A DNA stretch of 64,000 bases, taken from assembly GCA_942490995.1 (NCBI GenBank), contig CALOBG010000051.1, positions 1 to 64,000 on the forward strand. The letters are read 5' to 3'. A model generated the notes under the pieces. That model made no database searches. It was not told the origin of the DNA and was given only the letters and a program-made list of their open reading frames with translations. Of the stretch, positions 1 to 9,228 are shown one piece after another. A program made the translations under genes and the position numbers. Origin of the DNA: UBA981 sp942490995. Lineage in GTDB: Bacteria > Pseudomonadota > Gammaproteobacteria > Ga0077536. Position 1 is the first letter of the stretch. Each line of letters opens with the position of its first letter.

Positions 1-294
1 AGGATCAGAGCGAGTCTTGAAAGTTTACTCATTGCCGGTGTCCCCAATAGCTTTTGGTGTTGTTGGTCTGTTCGTGCCCGGCGCCGGAACCTGTGCGCCT
101 GCGTCGTCTTTGGGCTTTGCTCGCCGCCAGATCCCGCGCCGTGGCGGACGCAGCCTTCAGCCAGTCAAGGCGGAGGCGGCGTCGTCAAGTTTCGTCATTG
201 CTGTAGCAAAAACGCAACAACAATTCCGCAACAGCAATATTAACACAAATTTTCAAGATTCCCAGCATTCCGGGCGCGTCCGCGAACAGACGAG
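1..294. other. Window edge, no gene recognised
   Basis: This stretch lies downstream of the minus-strand mgtE stop codon. Open frames crossing it on either strand are arginine- and serine-rich and run antisense into mgtE, so I do not accept them as genes. I see no hairpin with a U-tract that would end the mgtE transcript. Confidence 0.5.
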
Positions 295-1647
295 TCAGAG
301 CAGGAACTGCGAGGCCAGACCGAGAAAAGCAAAGAATCCCACGACATCGGTAACTGTGGTTAAAACCACGCCGCCGGCGAGAGCCGGGTCGATAGCCAGG
401 CGGCGCATCAACATCGGAATGGCGGCGCCGGCGAAGCCGGCGGTGAGCAGATTGAGCGCCATCGCGCATCCGATCACGACCCCCAGACGCGCGTTGTCGA
501 ACCAGGCGCCTGCAATGAGGGCGACGACCAGCGCCCACAGGCAGCCGTTGAGTACCCCAACCGCGGCTTCCCGCAGCAGCACCGCGCGCGCGTTCGCCGC
601 ACCGACCTGTCCCAGGGCCAGGCCGCGCACCACGATGGTCAGCGTCTGGCTGCCGGCGATTCCGCCCATACTCGCCACGATCGGCATCAGTACCGCCAGC
701 GCCACCAGCTGTTGAATGGTGGCCTCGAACAATCCGATCACCCACGCCGCGAGAAACGCGGTCGCAAGGTTGAGCGCCAGCCACAGCGCGCGCTGCCGCG
801 CCGTCACCAGGATCGGCGCGAACATGTCGTGGTCCTCGTCCAGCCCGGCCGCGGACATAATCGAACGTTCACTTTCCTCGCGTATTACGTCGACAACGTC
901 GTCGATCGTGATGCGACCGATCAGCTTGTTCTGTTCGTCGACGACGGCTGCCGAAACCAGGTCGCGCTGTTCGAACAGGACCGCGACCTCCTGCACCGGA
1001 GAATCGGCCGGGATCGACAACTTCTCGCTCGACATGATCTCGGCTACCGTCGCGTCCGGCTCGGCGATCACCAGCCGGGTCAGATGGAGCACACCGAGGT
1101 AGGTATTACTGCGGTCGACCACGAACAGCTGGTCGATACTTTCCGACAGTTCGCCGAAGCGGCGCAGGTAACGAAAAACCGCCTCGACGCTGACATCCGA
1201 GCGCACGGTCACGGTATCGACGTCCATCAGGCCACCGGCGGTATCCGCCGGGTAAGTCAGTACCGCCGCAACGCGTTGGCGGTTCTGTTCATCCATCGAC
1301 AGCAGGACTTCGTCGGCAACCTCTTCCGGTAGTTCCTGCAGAAGATCGGCAACATCGTCCGGATCGAGCGAACTGGTGACATCAACCAGCTGCGCCGCGT
1401 CCATATTCTCGAGCAGGCCGTTGCGTACCGCGGCGTTGGCATGCGCCAGCACATCGCCTTCGATCTCTGAATCGATGTGCACCCACAGCTCGTCGCGCAC
1501 CGACGCCGGCAACGACTCAAGCAGATCGGCGATGGCCGAAGGGTGGAGTTCGCCGAGCAGTTCGCGCAGGCGCAGGATCTCGTTGCCCTCCAGGGCGTCC
1601 TGGATTGCCTGAACCAGTTCCTGGTTACGAACGATAGTCTCAGCCAT
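295..1647 (-). CDS. mgtE: Magnesium transporter MgtE
   Basis: Inner-membrane Mg2+ channel/transporter of the MgtE family. The 450 residues match the usual length. An N-terminal acidic helical domain (about 1-130) contains HPSAIADLLESLP and the related DDVADLLQELPEE; two CBS domains follow (about 135-255), and the C-terminal 165 residues form about five membrane helices with the family segment GIAGSQTLT. In this family the cytosolic domains sense Mg2+ and gate the pore. It starts with ATG and lies 81 nt downstream of ptsI on the same strand, so it may be the last gene of the rpoN/PTS transcript. No separate promoter or riboswitch was recognised in that gap. Confidence 0.95.
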   Translation of the reverse strand: MAETIVRNQELVQAIQDALEGNEILRLRELLGELHPSAIADLLESLPASVRDELWVHIDSEIEGDVLAHANAAVRNGLLENMDAAQLVDVTSSLDPDDVADLLQELPEEVADEVLLSMDEQNRQRVAAVLTYPADTAGGLMDVDTVTVRSDVSVEAVFRYLRRFGELSESIDQLFVVDRSNTYLGVLHLTRLVIAEPDATVAEIMSSEKLSIPADSPVQEVAVLFEQRDLVSAAVVDEQNKLIGRITIDDVVDVIREESERSIMSAAGLDEDHDMFAPILVTARQRALWLALNLATAFLAAWVIGLFEATIQQLVALAVLMPIVASMGGIAGSQTLTIVVRGLALGQVGAANARAVLLREAAVGVLNGCLWALVVALIAGAWFDNARLGVVIGCAMALNLLTAGFAGAAIPMLMRRLAIDPALAGGVVLTTVTDVVGFFAFLGLASQFLL

Positions 1648-1728
1648 TGCGTTCGATCTCTGTCAGCGCGGCCGGCGGAAGCGGTTCTCCGCCGCGCACG
1701 AGTTTAGCAACTTCTTACGCCGCCTGAT

Positions 1729-3483
1729 TTACTGTCGAGCCGGGTGGTCGGCTTCGAGTCTTTGCAACAGCTCGCGCCGGGCGGCGCCATCACTGGTGTG
1801 CAGGAGTTCACGCGCGATGGCATCGGCGTGACGCTTGGTGGTGGTATTGATGACGTGTTTGATTTCGAGCAGCGCCGCCGGCTGGACGCTGAACTCAGTC
1901 AGTCCGAGGCCGAGCAGCAGGCGCGTATAGCGACTGTCGCCGGCCATTTCGCCGCACATGGCCACCGTGATCCCGGCCTTGCGGCCGGCTTCGAGGGTCA
2001 TGGCAATCAGGCGCAGTACCCCTGGGTTGAGCGGGTCATACAAGTAGCTGACCTCGTCATTAACGCGGTCGATCGCGACCGCGTACTGAATGAGATCGTT
2101 AGTCCCGATCGACAGGAAATCCAGCTCCGCGGCGAAAATATCGGCGCATACCGCCGCCGCGGGCACCTCGATCATGCCACCGATTGGCATGTGCGGGTCA
2201 AACGCCACGCCGGTCTCGGCGAACTCGTCGCGAATGTTGCGCACCAGGTCTTTGACCTGGCCTACTTCCTCGACGCTCGACAGCATCGGGATCATCATGC
2301 GTACCGGGCCGTCCGCGGAAGCACGGATGATGGCGCGCAGCTGCGGCCAGAACAGCGAAGGTTCGCGCAGGCACAGGCGCACGGCGCGCAGTCCGAGCGC
2401 CGGATTCGCCGCCGGCGGCCCGTTGCTCAGCGACGGGTCGATGGGTTTGTCCGCGCCGATGTCGGCGGTGCGTATGGTCAACGGCGCGCCGCCCAGCGCT
2501 TCAATCATTTCGCGATAGCTCTGGTAGTGCTCTTCTTCGTTGGGAAAGTCGCTGCGGTTCATGAAGATAAACTCGGTGCGGTAGAGGCCGACACCGCTCG
2601 CACCGACTTCACGCACGCTGAGGAAATCACCAGGCAATTCTACGTTGGCGTGTAGCGTCACGGGCACGCCGTCGAGGGTGACAGCCGGCGCCTCGCGCAG
2701 GACCTGCAGGCTTGCTATATAACGCTGCCGTGCCAGTTGGCGGGCCCGATAATCATCGAGGATGCGATCATCGGCGGCGCCGACCACGACGCCATGTTCG
2801 CCGTCGACGACAATCACCTCGTCCTCGTGGATATAGCGCCTGGCGTGATGGACACCGACGATCCCCGGGATCCCGAGACCGCGCGCCAGGATCGACATAT
2901 GCGAGGTCGGGCCGCCAAACTCGGTAATGAAACCGGCTACGCCGTGGTGCTGCAGAAGCACGAGATCGGCCGGGGTCAGGTCGCTGGCCAGGATGATCAT
3001 GTCCTGGAGTTTCTGATCGGGGACTTCGTGTCGCAGCGGTTGGTGCTGCAGCAGATGACGGATGATCTGATCGACAACATTGTCGACGTCGTCCTTGCGT
3101 GTCCTTAAGTAAGCATCGTCCATCTCGTCGAACACCGCGACCAGGGTGTCGCGCTGCAGCTTCACCGCCCACTCGGCGTTACAACCGGTCTGGCGGATCA
3201 GGCGCGCCGGCTCTTCGGTGAACGCGGCATCATCGAGCATCAACAGATGGGTATCGATAAATCCGGCTATTTCGCTGGGCGTCGAAGCCGGGATATGTTC
3301 GCGCACCTCGCGCAGGTGATCCTTGGCCAGCGCGACGGCGCTGTTGAGCCTTTCGACCTCGCCATCCAGCTCGTGCGGTGCGATCCGCATTTCGACCACG
3401 TCGAGCTGATTGCGCTCGACGATATGCACGCGACCGATTGCAATGCCACGCGACACTGCGACGCCGTGCAGCGCAAAGGTCAC
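1729..3483 (-). CDS. ptsI: PTS enzyme I (phosphoenolpyruvate-protein phosphotransferase)
   Basis: Cytoplasmic enzyme I transfers phosphate from phosphoenolpyruvate to HPr. At 584 residues it has the standard EI architecture without the N-terminal GAF domain of PtsP. The phosphohistidine is H195 in GGPTSHMSILARG; the C-terminal PEP-binding barrel includes GLYRTEFIFMNR and the AMCGEMAGD motif. The GTG start overlaps the ptsH stop as GTGA, implying translational coupling. No sugar-specific EII gene lies nearby, while ptsN and rpoN do, so I infer that it feeds the regulatory nitrogen PTS. The symbol ptsI is used because of the architecture. Confidence 0.95.
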   Translation of the reverse strand: MTFALHGVAVSRGIAIGRVHIVERNQLDVVEMRIAPHELDGEVERLNSAVALAKDHLREVREHIPASTPSEIAGFIDTHLLMLDDAAFTEEPARLIRQTGCNAEWAVKLQRDTLVAVFDEMDDAYLRTRKDDVDNVVDQIIRHLLQHQPLRHEVPDQKLQDMIILASDLTPADLVLLQHHGVAGFITEFGGPTSHMSILARGLGIPGIVGVHHARRYIHEDEVIVVDGEHGVVVGAADDRILDDYRARQLARQRYIASLQVLREAPAVTLDGVPVTLHANVELPGDFLSVREVGASGVGLYRTEFIFMNRSDFPNEEEHYQSYREMIEALGGAPLTIRTADIGADKPIDPSLSNGPPAANPALGLRAVRLCLREPSLFWPQLRAIIRASADGPVRMMIPMLSSVEEVGQVKDLVRNIRDEFAETGVAFDPHMPIGGMIEVPAAAVCADIFAAELDFLSIGTNDLIQYAVAIDRVNDEVSYLYDPLNPGVLRLIAMTLEAGRKAGITVAMCGEMAGDSRYTRLLLGLGLTEFSVQPAALLEIKHVINTTTKRHADAIARELLHTSDGAARRELLQRLEADHPARQ

Positions 3484-3749
3484 GAACTTTCTCCGAAGCG
3501 ATCGTTGACCAGCTCGACCAGGGCCTGCACCAGCGCCTCGGCATCATCGCCTTCCGCGCTGATGGTAATTTCGGCGCCCTGCGCGGCGGCCAGCATCATC
3601 ACGCCCATGATGCTTTTGCCGTTGACTTCCTTGTCGCCTTTACTGACCGTCAACTGGCTGCCGTAGCGCGCGCCGGTCTGAACAAACTTGGCCGCTGCCC
3701 GTGCGTGAAGACCGAGACGATTGATGATGGTTACGGTGGTGGCGGGCAT
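3480..3749 (-). CDS. ptsH: HPr-like phosphocarrier protein
   Basis: A small cytosolic phosphocarrier of 89 residues that relays phosphate from enzyme I to EIIA proteins. The active histidine is H15 in NRLGLHARAA, and the conserved serine region GKSIMGVMML places S46 where HPr proteins carry their regulatory serine. It starts with ATG and its TGA overlaps the ptsI GTG. In the rpoN-ptsN-rapZ context it probably acts as the NPr-type partner of EIIA-Ntr (PtsN). Assignment to the family is firm; the choice between the names ptsH and ptsO is a matter of convention. Confidence 0.95.
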   Translation of the reverse strand: MPATTVTIINRLGLHARAAAKFVQTGARYGSQLTVSKGDKEVNGKSIMGVMMLAAAQGAEITISAEGDDAEALVQALVELVNDRFGESS

Positions 3750-3811
3750 GGGACCGATACTAGCGCAACGCGGCCCCGGCAGGGTGTCGAAACACGCCTG
3801 CTACCAGGCTG

Positions 3812-4678
3812 CTAGGCATCACGATGGCTGATCACCGCGTTTCTGCCCCTGGCCGCGAAATGCCGGGCGATGCGTTCGACCATATACACCGAGCGGTGGC
3901 GCCCGCCGGTGCACCCGAAAGCAACCGTCAGGTAGCTGCGGTTGACCTGTTCGAAGCGTCCGATCCAGTTGTCCAGGAAGCCGGTGATATCCGCAACCAG
4001 TTCGTCGACCAACGGAATATTATTGAGAAAAGCCTGCACCCCGGCGTCGCGGCCGGTCTGATCCCGCAGGTCGGTTTCCCAGTAGGGGTTGGGCAGACAC
4101 CGCACATCGAAAACGAAATCGGCGTCGCTGGGGACACCGCTTTTGAAGCCGAATGACCGCAGTTGCAGGGCTAGAGCCCCGCTCGGACGCATGGTGATCA
4201 ATTCACGCACGATCGAACGCAGATCGTGGACGTTTGTCCGGGTGGTGTCGATGCGGATGTCGGCACGCAGGATCAATTGTTCGAGGACAGCACGTTCATG
4301 GACGATGGCATCGGCCAGCGATCTGGTGTCCGTGGACAAGGGATGGCGGCGACGTGTTTCGCTGAAACGCTGGAGCAGTGTTTCGTCACTGGCGTCGACA
4401 AAAACCAGCTCCGCATCGATACCGTTATCGCGCAGGGCGTCGAGCGTGGCCGGCAGTTCCGCGATTGCCGACGGGTGATTTCGCGCGTCGATGCCAACCG
4501 CGACGCGCTTGAAGTGCGGCAGATCGTATTCGGCCAGGTAAGTCGCGAAATTGAGCAGGATGCCGACCGGAAGATTATCGACACAGTAATAGCCGGCGTC
4601 CTCGAGCGCGTGCAGGGCGATGGTTTTGCCGGCCCCGGACAGCCCGGAGATGATCAGAAAGCGATTGCCTTCGCTCAT
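3812..4678 (-). CDS. rapZ: RNase adapter / nucleotide-binding protein RapZ
   Basis: RapZ (YvcJ/YhbJ family, 288 residues) binds nucleotide and in enterobacteria delivers the small RNA GlmZ to RNase E. A Walker A loop GLSGAGKT occupies residues 12-19, followed by the family segment EDAGYYCVDNLP. The conserved C-terminal domain contains VAFGCTGGRHRSVYMVE. It lies between ptsN (16 nt gap) and ptsH (62 nt gap) in the classical nitrogen-PTS operon. No GlmY or GlmZ homologue is visible here, so the RNA partner in this organism is unknown. Confidence 0.95.
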   Translation of the reverse strand: MSEGNRFLIISGLSGAGKTIALHALEDAGYYCVDNLPVGILLNFATYLAEYDLPHFKRVAVGIDARNHPSAIAELPATLDALRDNGIDAELVFVDASDETLLQRFSETRRRHPLSTDTRSLADAIVHERAVLEQLILRADIRIDTTRTNVHDLRSIVRELITMRPSGALALQLRSFGFKSGVPSDADFVFDVRCLPNPYWETDLRDQTGRDAGVQAFLNNIPLVDELVADITGFLDNWIGRFEQVNRSYLTVAFGCTGGRHRSVYMVERIARHFAARGRNAVISHRDA

Positions 4679-4694
4679 CTACTGCGGCCACGCA

Positions 4695-5156
4695 TCAGGC
4701 GGCTTTGTCCTCGCCGGCCAGGCGTCGAAAGACGTCGGCTTCATCGGCACTTTCGCGCAGGCCGGTAACGAACTCGCTATTACTGAACATACCGGCCAGC
4801 TCGGCAAGCAGGGCGAGATGTTGCTCGGTGGCGTCCTCCGGGACACACAACGCAAAAAAAACATCTACCGGCGCATTATCGACCGCGTCGAAATCGATCG
4901 GGGTCGAAGTGCGCAGGAACGCGCCGATGGAGTGGGTATCGGTCGCGACCCTGCCGTGGGGAATGGCAATGCCCGCGCCGAGCCCGGTTGTACCAAGGCG
5001 CTCGCGCGCCAGCAGGCTTTCGAATACTTCTTTCTGTTTCAATACCGGATCGCCGCTGGAGAGCATCTCCGCGAGCTTCTCCAGCACGGCCTTCTTGCTC
5101 GCGACATCGAGGTCTACCGCGACCCGTTCCGGGGCAATAATTTCGGATATCTTCAT
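4695..5156 (-). CDS. ptsN: PTS IIA-like nitrogen regulatory protein
   Basis: EIIA-Ntr, 153 residues, is the terminal phosphoacceptor of the nitrogen PTS and in other proteobacteria controls potassium transport, stress responses and sigma-54 physiology. The active histidine is H67 in GIAIPHGRV, preceded by the family segment LGTTGLGAG. It starts with ATG and lies 51 nt downstream of hpf. Enzyme I, HPr and this protein are all encoded within 3.5 kb, so the complete phosphorelay is present in one cluster. Which targets it controls cannot be read from the sequence. Confidence 0.96.
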   Translation of the reverse strand: MKISEIIAPERVAVDLDVASKKAVLEKLAEMLSSGDPVLKQKEVFESLLARERLGTTGLGAGIAIPHGRVATDTHSIGAFLRTSTPIDFDAVDNAPVDVFFALCVPEDATEQHLALLAELAGMFSNSEFVTGLRESADEADVFRRLAGEDKAA

Positions 5157-5207
5157 GGCGCTGTCAGGGTTGTACGGCTGCGTGTTCGATCGCTGGATCC
5201 GGCAGGC

Positions 5208-5501
5208 TCAAGGCCGATGATTGGTCAGTTTTTCTTTGTGCTTCTTGACCTGCCGGTCGAGTTTATCGACTAACAGATCGATGGCCGCGTACATGTCCTC
5301 GTTCTCACTGTGCGCGTGAATATTGTTGCCCGCCACGTGTATCGTCGCCTCGGCCTTTTGGCGCAGTTTTTCAACCCCTAATACGACGTGGATATCAACA
5401 ACCTGATCGAAATGCCGTTCGATGCGCGTCATTTTATTCTGGATATAGTCCTGAATCGACTCCGTCAGTTCTACATGGTGCCCATCGATGTTGATTTGCA
5501 T
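5208..5501 (-). CDS. hpf: Ribosome hibernation promoting factor (short HPF)
   Basis: A 97-residue HPF/YfiA-family protein that binds the 30S decoding region and promotes inactive 100S ribosome dimers in slow growth. It begins MQINIDGHHVELTESIQDYI, with the typical alternation of basic and acidic residues and a lysine-rich C-terminus (KKHKEKL). The length matches the short form, which lacks the extra dimerisation domain of long HPF. Its place directly after rpoN is conserved in gammaproteobacteria. The 98 nt gap to rpoN shows no obvious terminator. Confidence 0.95.
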   Translation of the reverse strand: MQINIDGHHVELTESIQDYIQNKMTRIERHFDQVVDIHVVLGVEKLRQKAEATIHVAGNNIHAHSENEDMYAAIDLLVDKLDRQVKKHKEKLTNHRP

Positions 5502-5599
5502 GTATGTCTCCCGTTGATATTTATGGTCGCAGACACGCGCCAGGATACGGCCCGCGGTGCGGATGATGTGGAACGGTGCAAACGCGGCTGCGACAGAGC

Positions 5600-7105
5600 T
5601 CAGGCAAGGCGCTTCCTCTCGTTTGACGGCGGTATGGCCATGGCTTCGCGATACTTGGCCACCGTCCGCCGTGCTACCTGTACGCCCTGCTCGGATAACA
5701 AGGCCGCTATCTTGTTATCACTTAGTGGTTTCGAATTATTCTCCGCCGCGATCAGTTTCTTTATTACGGCGCGGATCGCGATCGATGACGCTTCGCCGCC
5801 GAGGGTCGTGCTGACGTGACTGGAGAAAAAATATTTGAGTTCGAAGATGCCGCGCGGCGTATGCATGTACTTGCGGGTGGTGACGCGTGAAATCGTTGAT
5901 TCATGCATCTCCAGTACTTCGGCGATGTCATGCAGAACCAGCGGCCGCATGGCTTCCTCGCCGTGTTCAAGGAATGCACGCTGGCGCTCGACGATCGCTG
6001 ACGCCACCTTGAGCAGCGTTTCGCTGCGGCTCTGCAGGCTCTTTATGAACCAGCGCGCTTCCTGCAGGTGTGCGCGCATCGAGGAATTGTCTTCGCCGTT
6101 GCCCGAACGCTTGATCAGACCGGCATAATACGGATTGACCCGCAACGGCGGCACGGTATCTGCGTTCAGCTCGACCCGCCAACGATCGCGAACCTTGGAT
6201 ACGAACACGTCGGGAACGATGTACTCCGGCTGGTCCGCGCTGTACTGCGATCCGGGCCTGGGATTGAGCGACTGGATCAGCGTCACCACCGCGCTCAGCT
6301 CGACTTTGCTCAGCTTGAGTTTACGCAGCAGCTGGTTGTAATCGCGCGCGCCGAGCTGGTCGACGAACTCACCACAACAACGGCGAGCCTGTTCCAGCCA
6401 CGGCGTTTCAGCCGGAAGCTGATTGAGCTGCAGCAGCAGGCACTCGCTCAAATCGCGCGCCGCAATGCCGACCGGATCGAGCCCCTGGACAAGTTTCAGG
6501 ACGGCTTCAATTTCGTCGATCCCGGGCCCTTCTTCATCGCTTTCGGCGAGCGTCTCGGCGAGTTCCTCCAGATCGACGGTAAGGTAGCCGTTCTTGTCCA
6601 GCGAATCGATGATCGCCATCGCGATGGCGCGGTCGGCTTCGCTCAAGTGGAGCAGGTTAGCCTGCCACAGCAGATGTTCCGCGAGCGACTGCTCGGTGCT
6701 GAGCGGACGCTCGTAGTCTTCGCTCGATTCGTCACGCTGGCTGCTGGCCATGCCCGAGGTCGGCAGGGTGTCGTAGATCTCGTCCCAGCTCGTATCGACC
6801 GGCAGCTCGTCGGGGATGTCGGCGCTGCTCGTGGCCGTCTCGGACTCCGCGGGGTCGCCGCCGCCGACCTCGAACGGCAGTTCGAATTCGACATCCTCGA
6901 CACCATCGTTACTGCTCGACTCGGGCTGCTCGACATCGTTGTCGTCGCTGCCGTCGGCGAGCTCCAGCATCATGTTGGACTCGAGCGCCTCCTGGATCTC
7001 CGTGGATAGTTCCATCGAGGACAACTGCAGCAGACGAATAGCCTGCTGTAGCTGCGGCGTCATCGTCAGATGCTGACCGAGTTTAAGCTGTAACGATTGT
7101 TTCAT
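5600..7105 (-). CDS. rpoN: RNA polymerase sigma-54 factor
   Basis: Sigma-54 directs RNA polymerase to -24/-12 promoters that need an AAA+ activator. The 501 residues begin with the glutamine/leucine-rich activator-interacting region I (QLKLGQHLTMTPQLQQAIRL), followed by an acidic linker (about 50-140), the core-binding domain and the DNA-binding region. The RpoN box ARRTVAKYR lies at about residues 478-486, near the C-terminus. The gene is intact and sits in the classical lptB-rpoN-hpf-ptsN order. No sigma-54 activator gene is in the window. Confidence 0.97.
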   Translation of the reverse strand: MKQSLQLKLGQHLTMTPQLQQAIRLLQLSSMELSTEIQEALESNMMLELADGSDDNDVEQPESSSNDGVEDVEFELPFEVGGGDPAESETATSSADIPDELPVDTSWDEIYDTLPTSGMASSQRDESSEDYERPLSTEQSLAEHLLWQANLLHLSEADRAIAMAIIDSLDKNGYLTVDLEELAETLAESDEEGPGIDEIEAVLKLVQGLDPVGIAARDLSECLLLQLNQLPAETPWLEQARRCCGEFVDQLGARDYNQLLRKLKLSKVELSAVVTLIQSLNPRPGSQYSADQPEYIVPDVFVSKVRDRWRVELNADTVPPLRVNPYYAGLIKRSGNGEDNSSMRAHLQEARWFIKSLQSRSETLLKVASAIVERQRAFLEHGEEAMRPLVLHDIAEVLEMHESTISRVTTRKYMHTPRGIFELKYFFSSHVSTTLGGEASSIAIRAVIKKLIAAENNSKPLSDNKIAALLSEQGVQVARRTVAKYREAMAIPPSNERKRLA

Positions 7106-7244
7106 GTCCTCCGTGCGACCATTATCGACTCACGCCGTATCCGCCATTTTAGCCCAAGCGAGGGCGATAAGGATCGCGCTGTGGGAGCCCAATTAACTAT
7201 GCTTTACGGCTAGCGGCGCGCGTCGATCCCGGCTTTAACGACCC

Positions 7245-7970
7245 CTATAGTTTGAAGGTGTCGCCGAGGTACACGCGCCGCACTTTTTCGTCGCGCAGTA
7301 TGGTCTCCGCGTCGCCTTCGGCGATGATGGTGCCTTCATTGACGATATACGCCCGGTCGCAGATGCGCAGGGTTTCCTGCACGTTATGATCGGTGATAAG
7401 CACGCCGATGCCGATTTGTTTGAGGTGGCTGATGATGCGCTGAATATCGCCGACCGAAATCGGATCGACGCCCGCAAACGGTTCATCGAGCAGAATGAAG
7501 CGCGGTTCGGTTGCGAGCGCGCGGGCGATTTCGACCCGCCGCCGCTCGCCGCCGGACAGCGACATGCCGAGGTTGTCCTTGATATGTTCGATATGGAACT
7601 CGCGCAATAGCGCGTCGAGCCGGCGCTGGCGCTGATGCTGATTGAGTCCCGGCACGATTTCCAGCACGCCCATGATGTTCTGTTCAACGCTGAGCTTGCG
7701 GAATACCGACGCCTCCTGCGGCAGGTAACCGAGGCCCTTGCGCGCGCGCACGTCCATCGGCACCCGGGTCAGTTCCTCGGCGTCCAGATGGATCGAGCCG
7801 CCTTCGCTCGGCACCAGGCCGACGATCATGTAAAAACTCGTGGTCTTGCCGGCGCCGTTGGGCCCGAGCAGGCCGATGACTTCGCCGCTGTGCACTGACA
7901 GGCTGACGTCCTTGACCACGCGCCGCGAACGATAGGTTTTGGCCAGGTGACGGACCGATAGTACGCTCAT
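7245..7970 (-). CDS. lptB: LPS export ABC transporter ATP-binding protein LptB
   Basis: Cytoplasmic ATPase (241 residues) that powers lipopolysaccharide extraction by the LptB2FG complex. The Walker A motif GPNGAGKT is at residues 36-43, the ABC signature reads LSGGERRR, Walker B is FILLDEPFAG, and the switch histidine follows in ITDHNV. The gene follows lptC and lptA in the same direction with a 45 nt gap. The permease genes lptF and lptG are not in this window. Confidence 0.97.
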   Translation of the reverse strand: MSVLSVRHLAKTYRSRRVVKDVSLSVHSGEVIGLLGPNGAGKTTSFYMIVGLVPSEGGSIHLDAEELTRVPMDVRARKGLGYLPQEASVFRKLSVEQNIMGVLEIVPGLNQHQRQRRLDALLREFHIEHIKDNLGMSLSGGERRRVEIARALATEPRFILLDEPFAGVDPISVGDIQRIISHLKQIGIGVLITDHNVQETLRICDRAYIVNEGTIIAEGDAETILRDEKVRRVYLGDTFKL

Positions 7971-8015
7971 GGCCGGGATCCGGACTTAGCAGTCACCGGT
8001 CGTTGACCGCGGGGG

Positions 8016-8684
8016 TCATTGCCCGGCCGGCGGCGCTTGCGTGCAGCGCGGATCGTCACTCGCCGTGGCGGCGTCACAGTCCGGCGCTGGTTCTGTGGTC
8101 TCGGTCTTTTTCTTGGGCGGAATGATGATGCGCACGCGGCCGCTGCCTTCGGCCGGTATTTCATCCTTGTCGGCTTTGTCGGCGCGCGATGAACGTACCG
8201 TGACGATGCTGCGTTCGGTATCGTAGTTGATACGGTGCCCCTGGGTCAGCCGCTGGCCCTGGGTGACCTTGGCCTTTTCGATCAGAATGAGCATGTTTTC
8301 GAAGGCGTGGTATTCGATCATGATGGCCTCGCCCTCGACATCTTCGCCCTTGTCCGGAGTCTGCTTGAACGTCGCCAGACGGCCTTCGAGGTAGGCGTCC
8401 TTGAGGTCGCGATCGGCGGTGAAATTGACTCGCAGGCGGTCGCCGGTCATACGGATCGAGCCCTGGATCACGATTACGTTGCCGATGTAGACGGTAGTCC
8501 CTTCTTCGTCGTCGAGCTCGGCAAAATCCGCCTCGATTTCGATCGGTTGCTGGAAATCCGTCGACAGGGCGACGGCGGCGCCGGGCGCGAGCAGCGCGAC
8601 GATCAGCGCGAACAGCCAATACGCTGAGCGGCGGGCCGCCGTGCACCGTTCGCGATCAAGCTCAACTCTGCGGTATGCCTTCAT
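8016..8684 (-). CDS. lptA: LPS transport periplasmic protein LptA
   Basis: Periplasmic bridge protein that carries lipopolysaccharide from LptC to the outer-membrane LptDE complex. A signal sequence occupies about residues 18-40 (hydrophobic YWLFALIVALLAPGAAVA), followed by the OstA/LptA fold starting STDFQQPIEIEADFAEL. The C-terminal 45 residues are a lysine- and proline-rich tail with no recognised domain; it is longer than the E. coli tail. The 5' end overlaps lptC by 23 nt, as expected for coupled translation. Confidence 0.93.
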   Translation of the reverse strand: MKAYRRVELDRERCTAARRSAYWLFALIVALLAPGAAVALSTDFQQPIEIEADFAELDDEEGTTVYIGNVIVIQGSIRMTGDRLRVNFTADRDLKDAYLEGRLATFKQTPDKGEDVEGEAIMIEYHAFENMLILIEKAKVTQGQRLTQGHRINYDTERSIVTVRSSRADKADKDEIPAEGSGRVRIIIPPKKKTETTEPAPDCDAATASDDPRCTQAPPAGQ

Positions 8685-9228
8685 ATTTACTTCTTACGCG
8701 TTGCACAAGTTCGAGGCGGCTGTGCGCGAAATTGGCGCGCATGCCGATGGCGTGGGTCACGGTCGAGGGGCCCACGATAATGGCTGGATTGTCGGTTTCG
8801 GCATATTGTTCCTTGGGCAGAACGCGCAGTTCCGAAGTCAGGACCTCGTACAGGCGCTGGCCGCTCTCACCGAGTCGCCAGATCTCGACCTCACCGTGCA
8901 GCAATACGACATCGTTACCGGCGCTTACCCAGCCGCGTTCAGCCACGACATGCCATGGCTCGGGATGACCATTGTAAATCTCAAGGTGTGGGCTGGCCAA
9001 TTCCGTGGAATCGTCGTCGGGGAAATGTTCGACCAGCTCGGCACGGAGAATGTTGCGCAACTGACCGTCTTCACCGGTCGTACGCCTGACCATGTTCTCG
9101 ATGAAGTAGTCCGGCTCATGTGGCGCGGCCGGAAGGGTAGCGAGTTCGGCCTGCTCGAGATTCTGCAGCAACCACAGGCTGAGCAGCGCACAAAGCACGA
9201 CGGCGAGCGTGGTCAGCCAGGCGTTCAT
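8662..9228 (-). CDS. lptC: LPS export system protein LptC
   Basis: Bitopic inner-membrane protein that receives lipopolysaccharide from LptB2FG and passes it to LptA. I chose the ATG at 9228, giving 188 residues that begin MNAWLTTLAVVLCALLSLWL, a single N-terminal membrane anchor. An in-frame upstream start would only add an arginine-rich antisense-like extension inside kdsC. With this start the gene overlaps the kdsC stop as ATGA. The sequence is divergent, as is usual for LptC, so the call rests on the anchor, the length and the kdsC-lptC-lptA order. Confidence 0.88.
   Translation of the reverse strand: MNAWLTTLAVVLCALLSLWLLQNLEQAELATLPAAPHEPDYFIENMVRRTTGEDGQLRNILRAELVEHFPDDDSTELASPHLEIYNGHPEPWHVVAERGWVSAGNDVVLLHGEVEIWRLGESGQRLYEVLTSELRVLPKEQYAETDNPAIIVGPSTVTHAIGMRANFAHSRLELVQRVRSKYEGIPQS

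Noticed and set aside
17..784. Open frames on both strands at the window start
   Set aside because: Arginine/serine/alanine-rich composition and overlap with mgtE indicate shadow frames.
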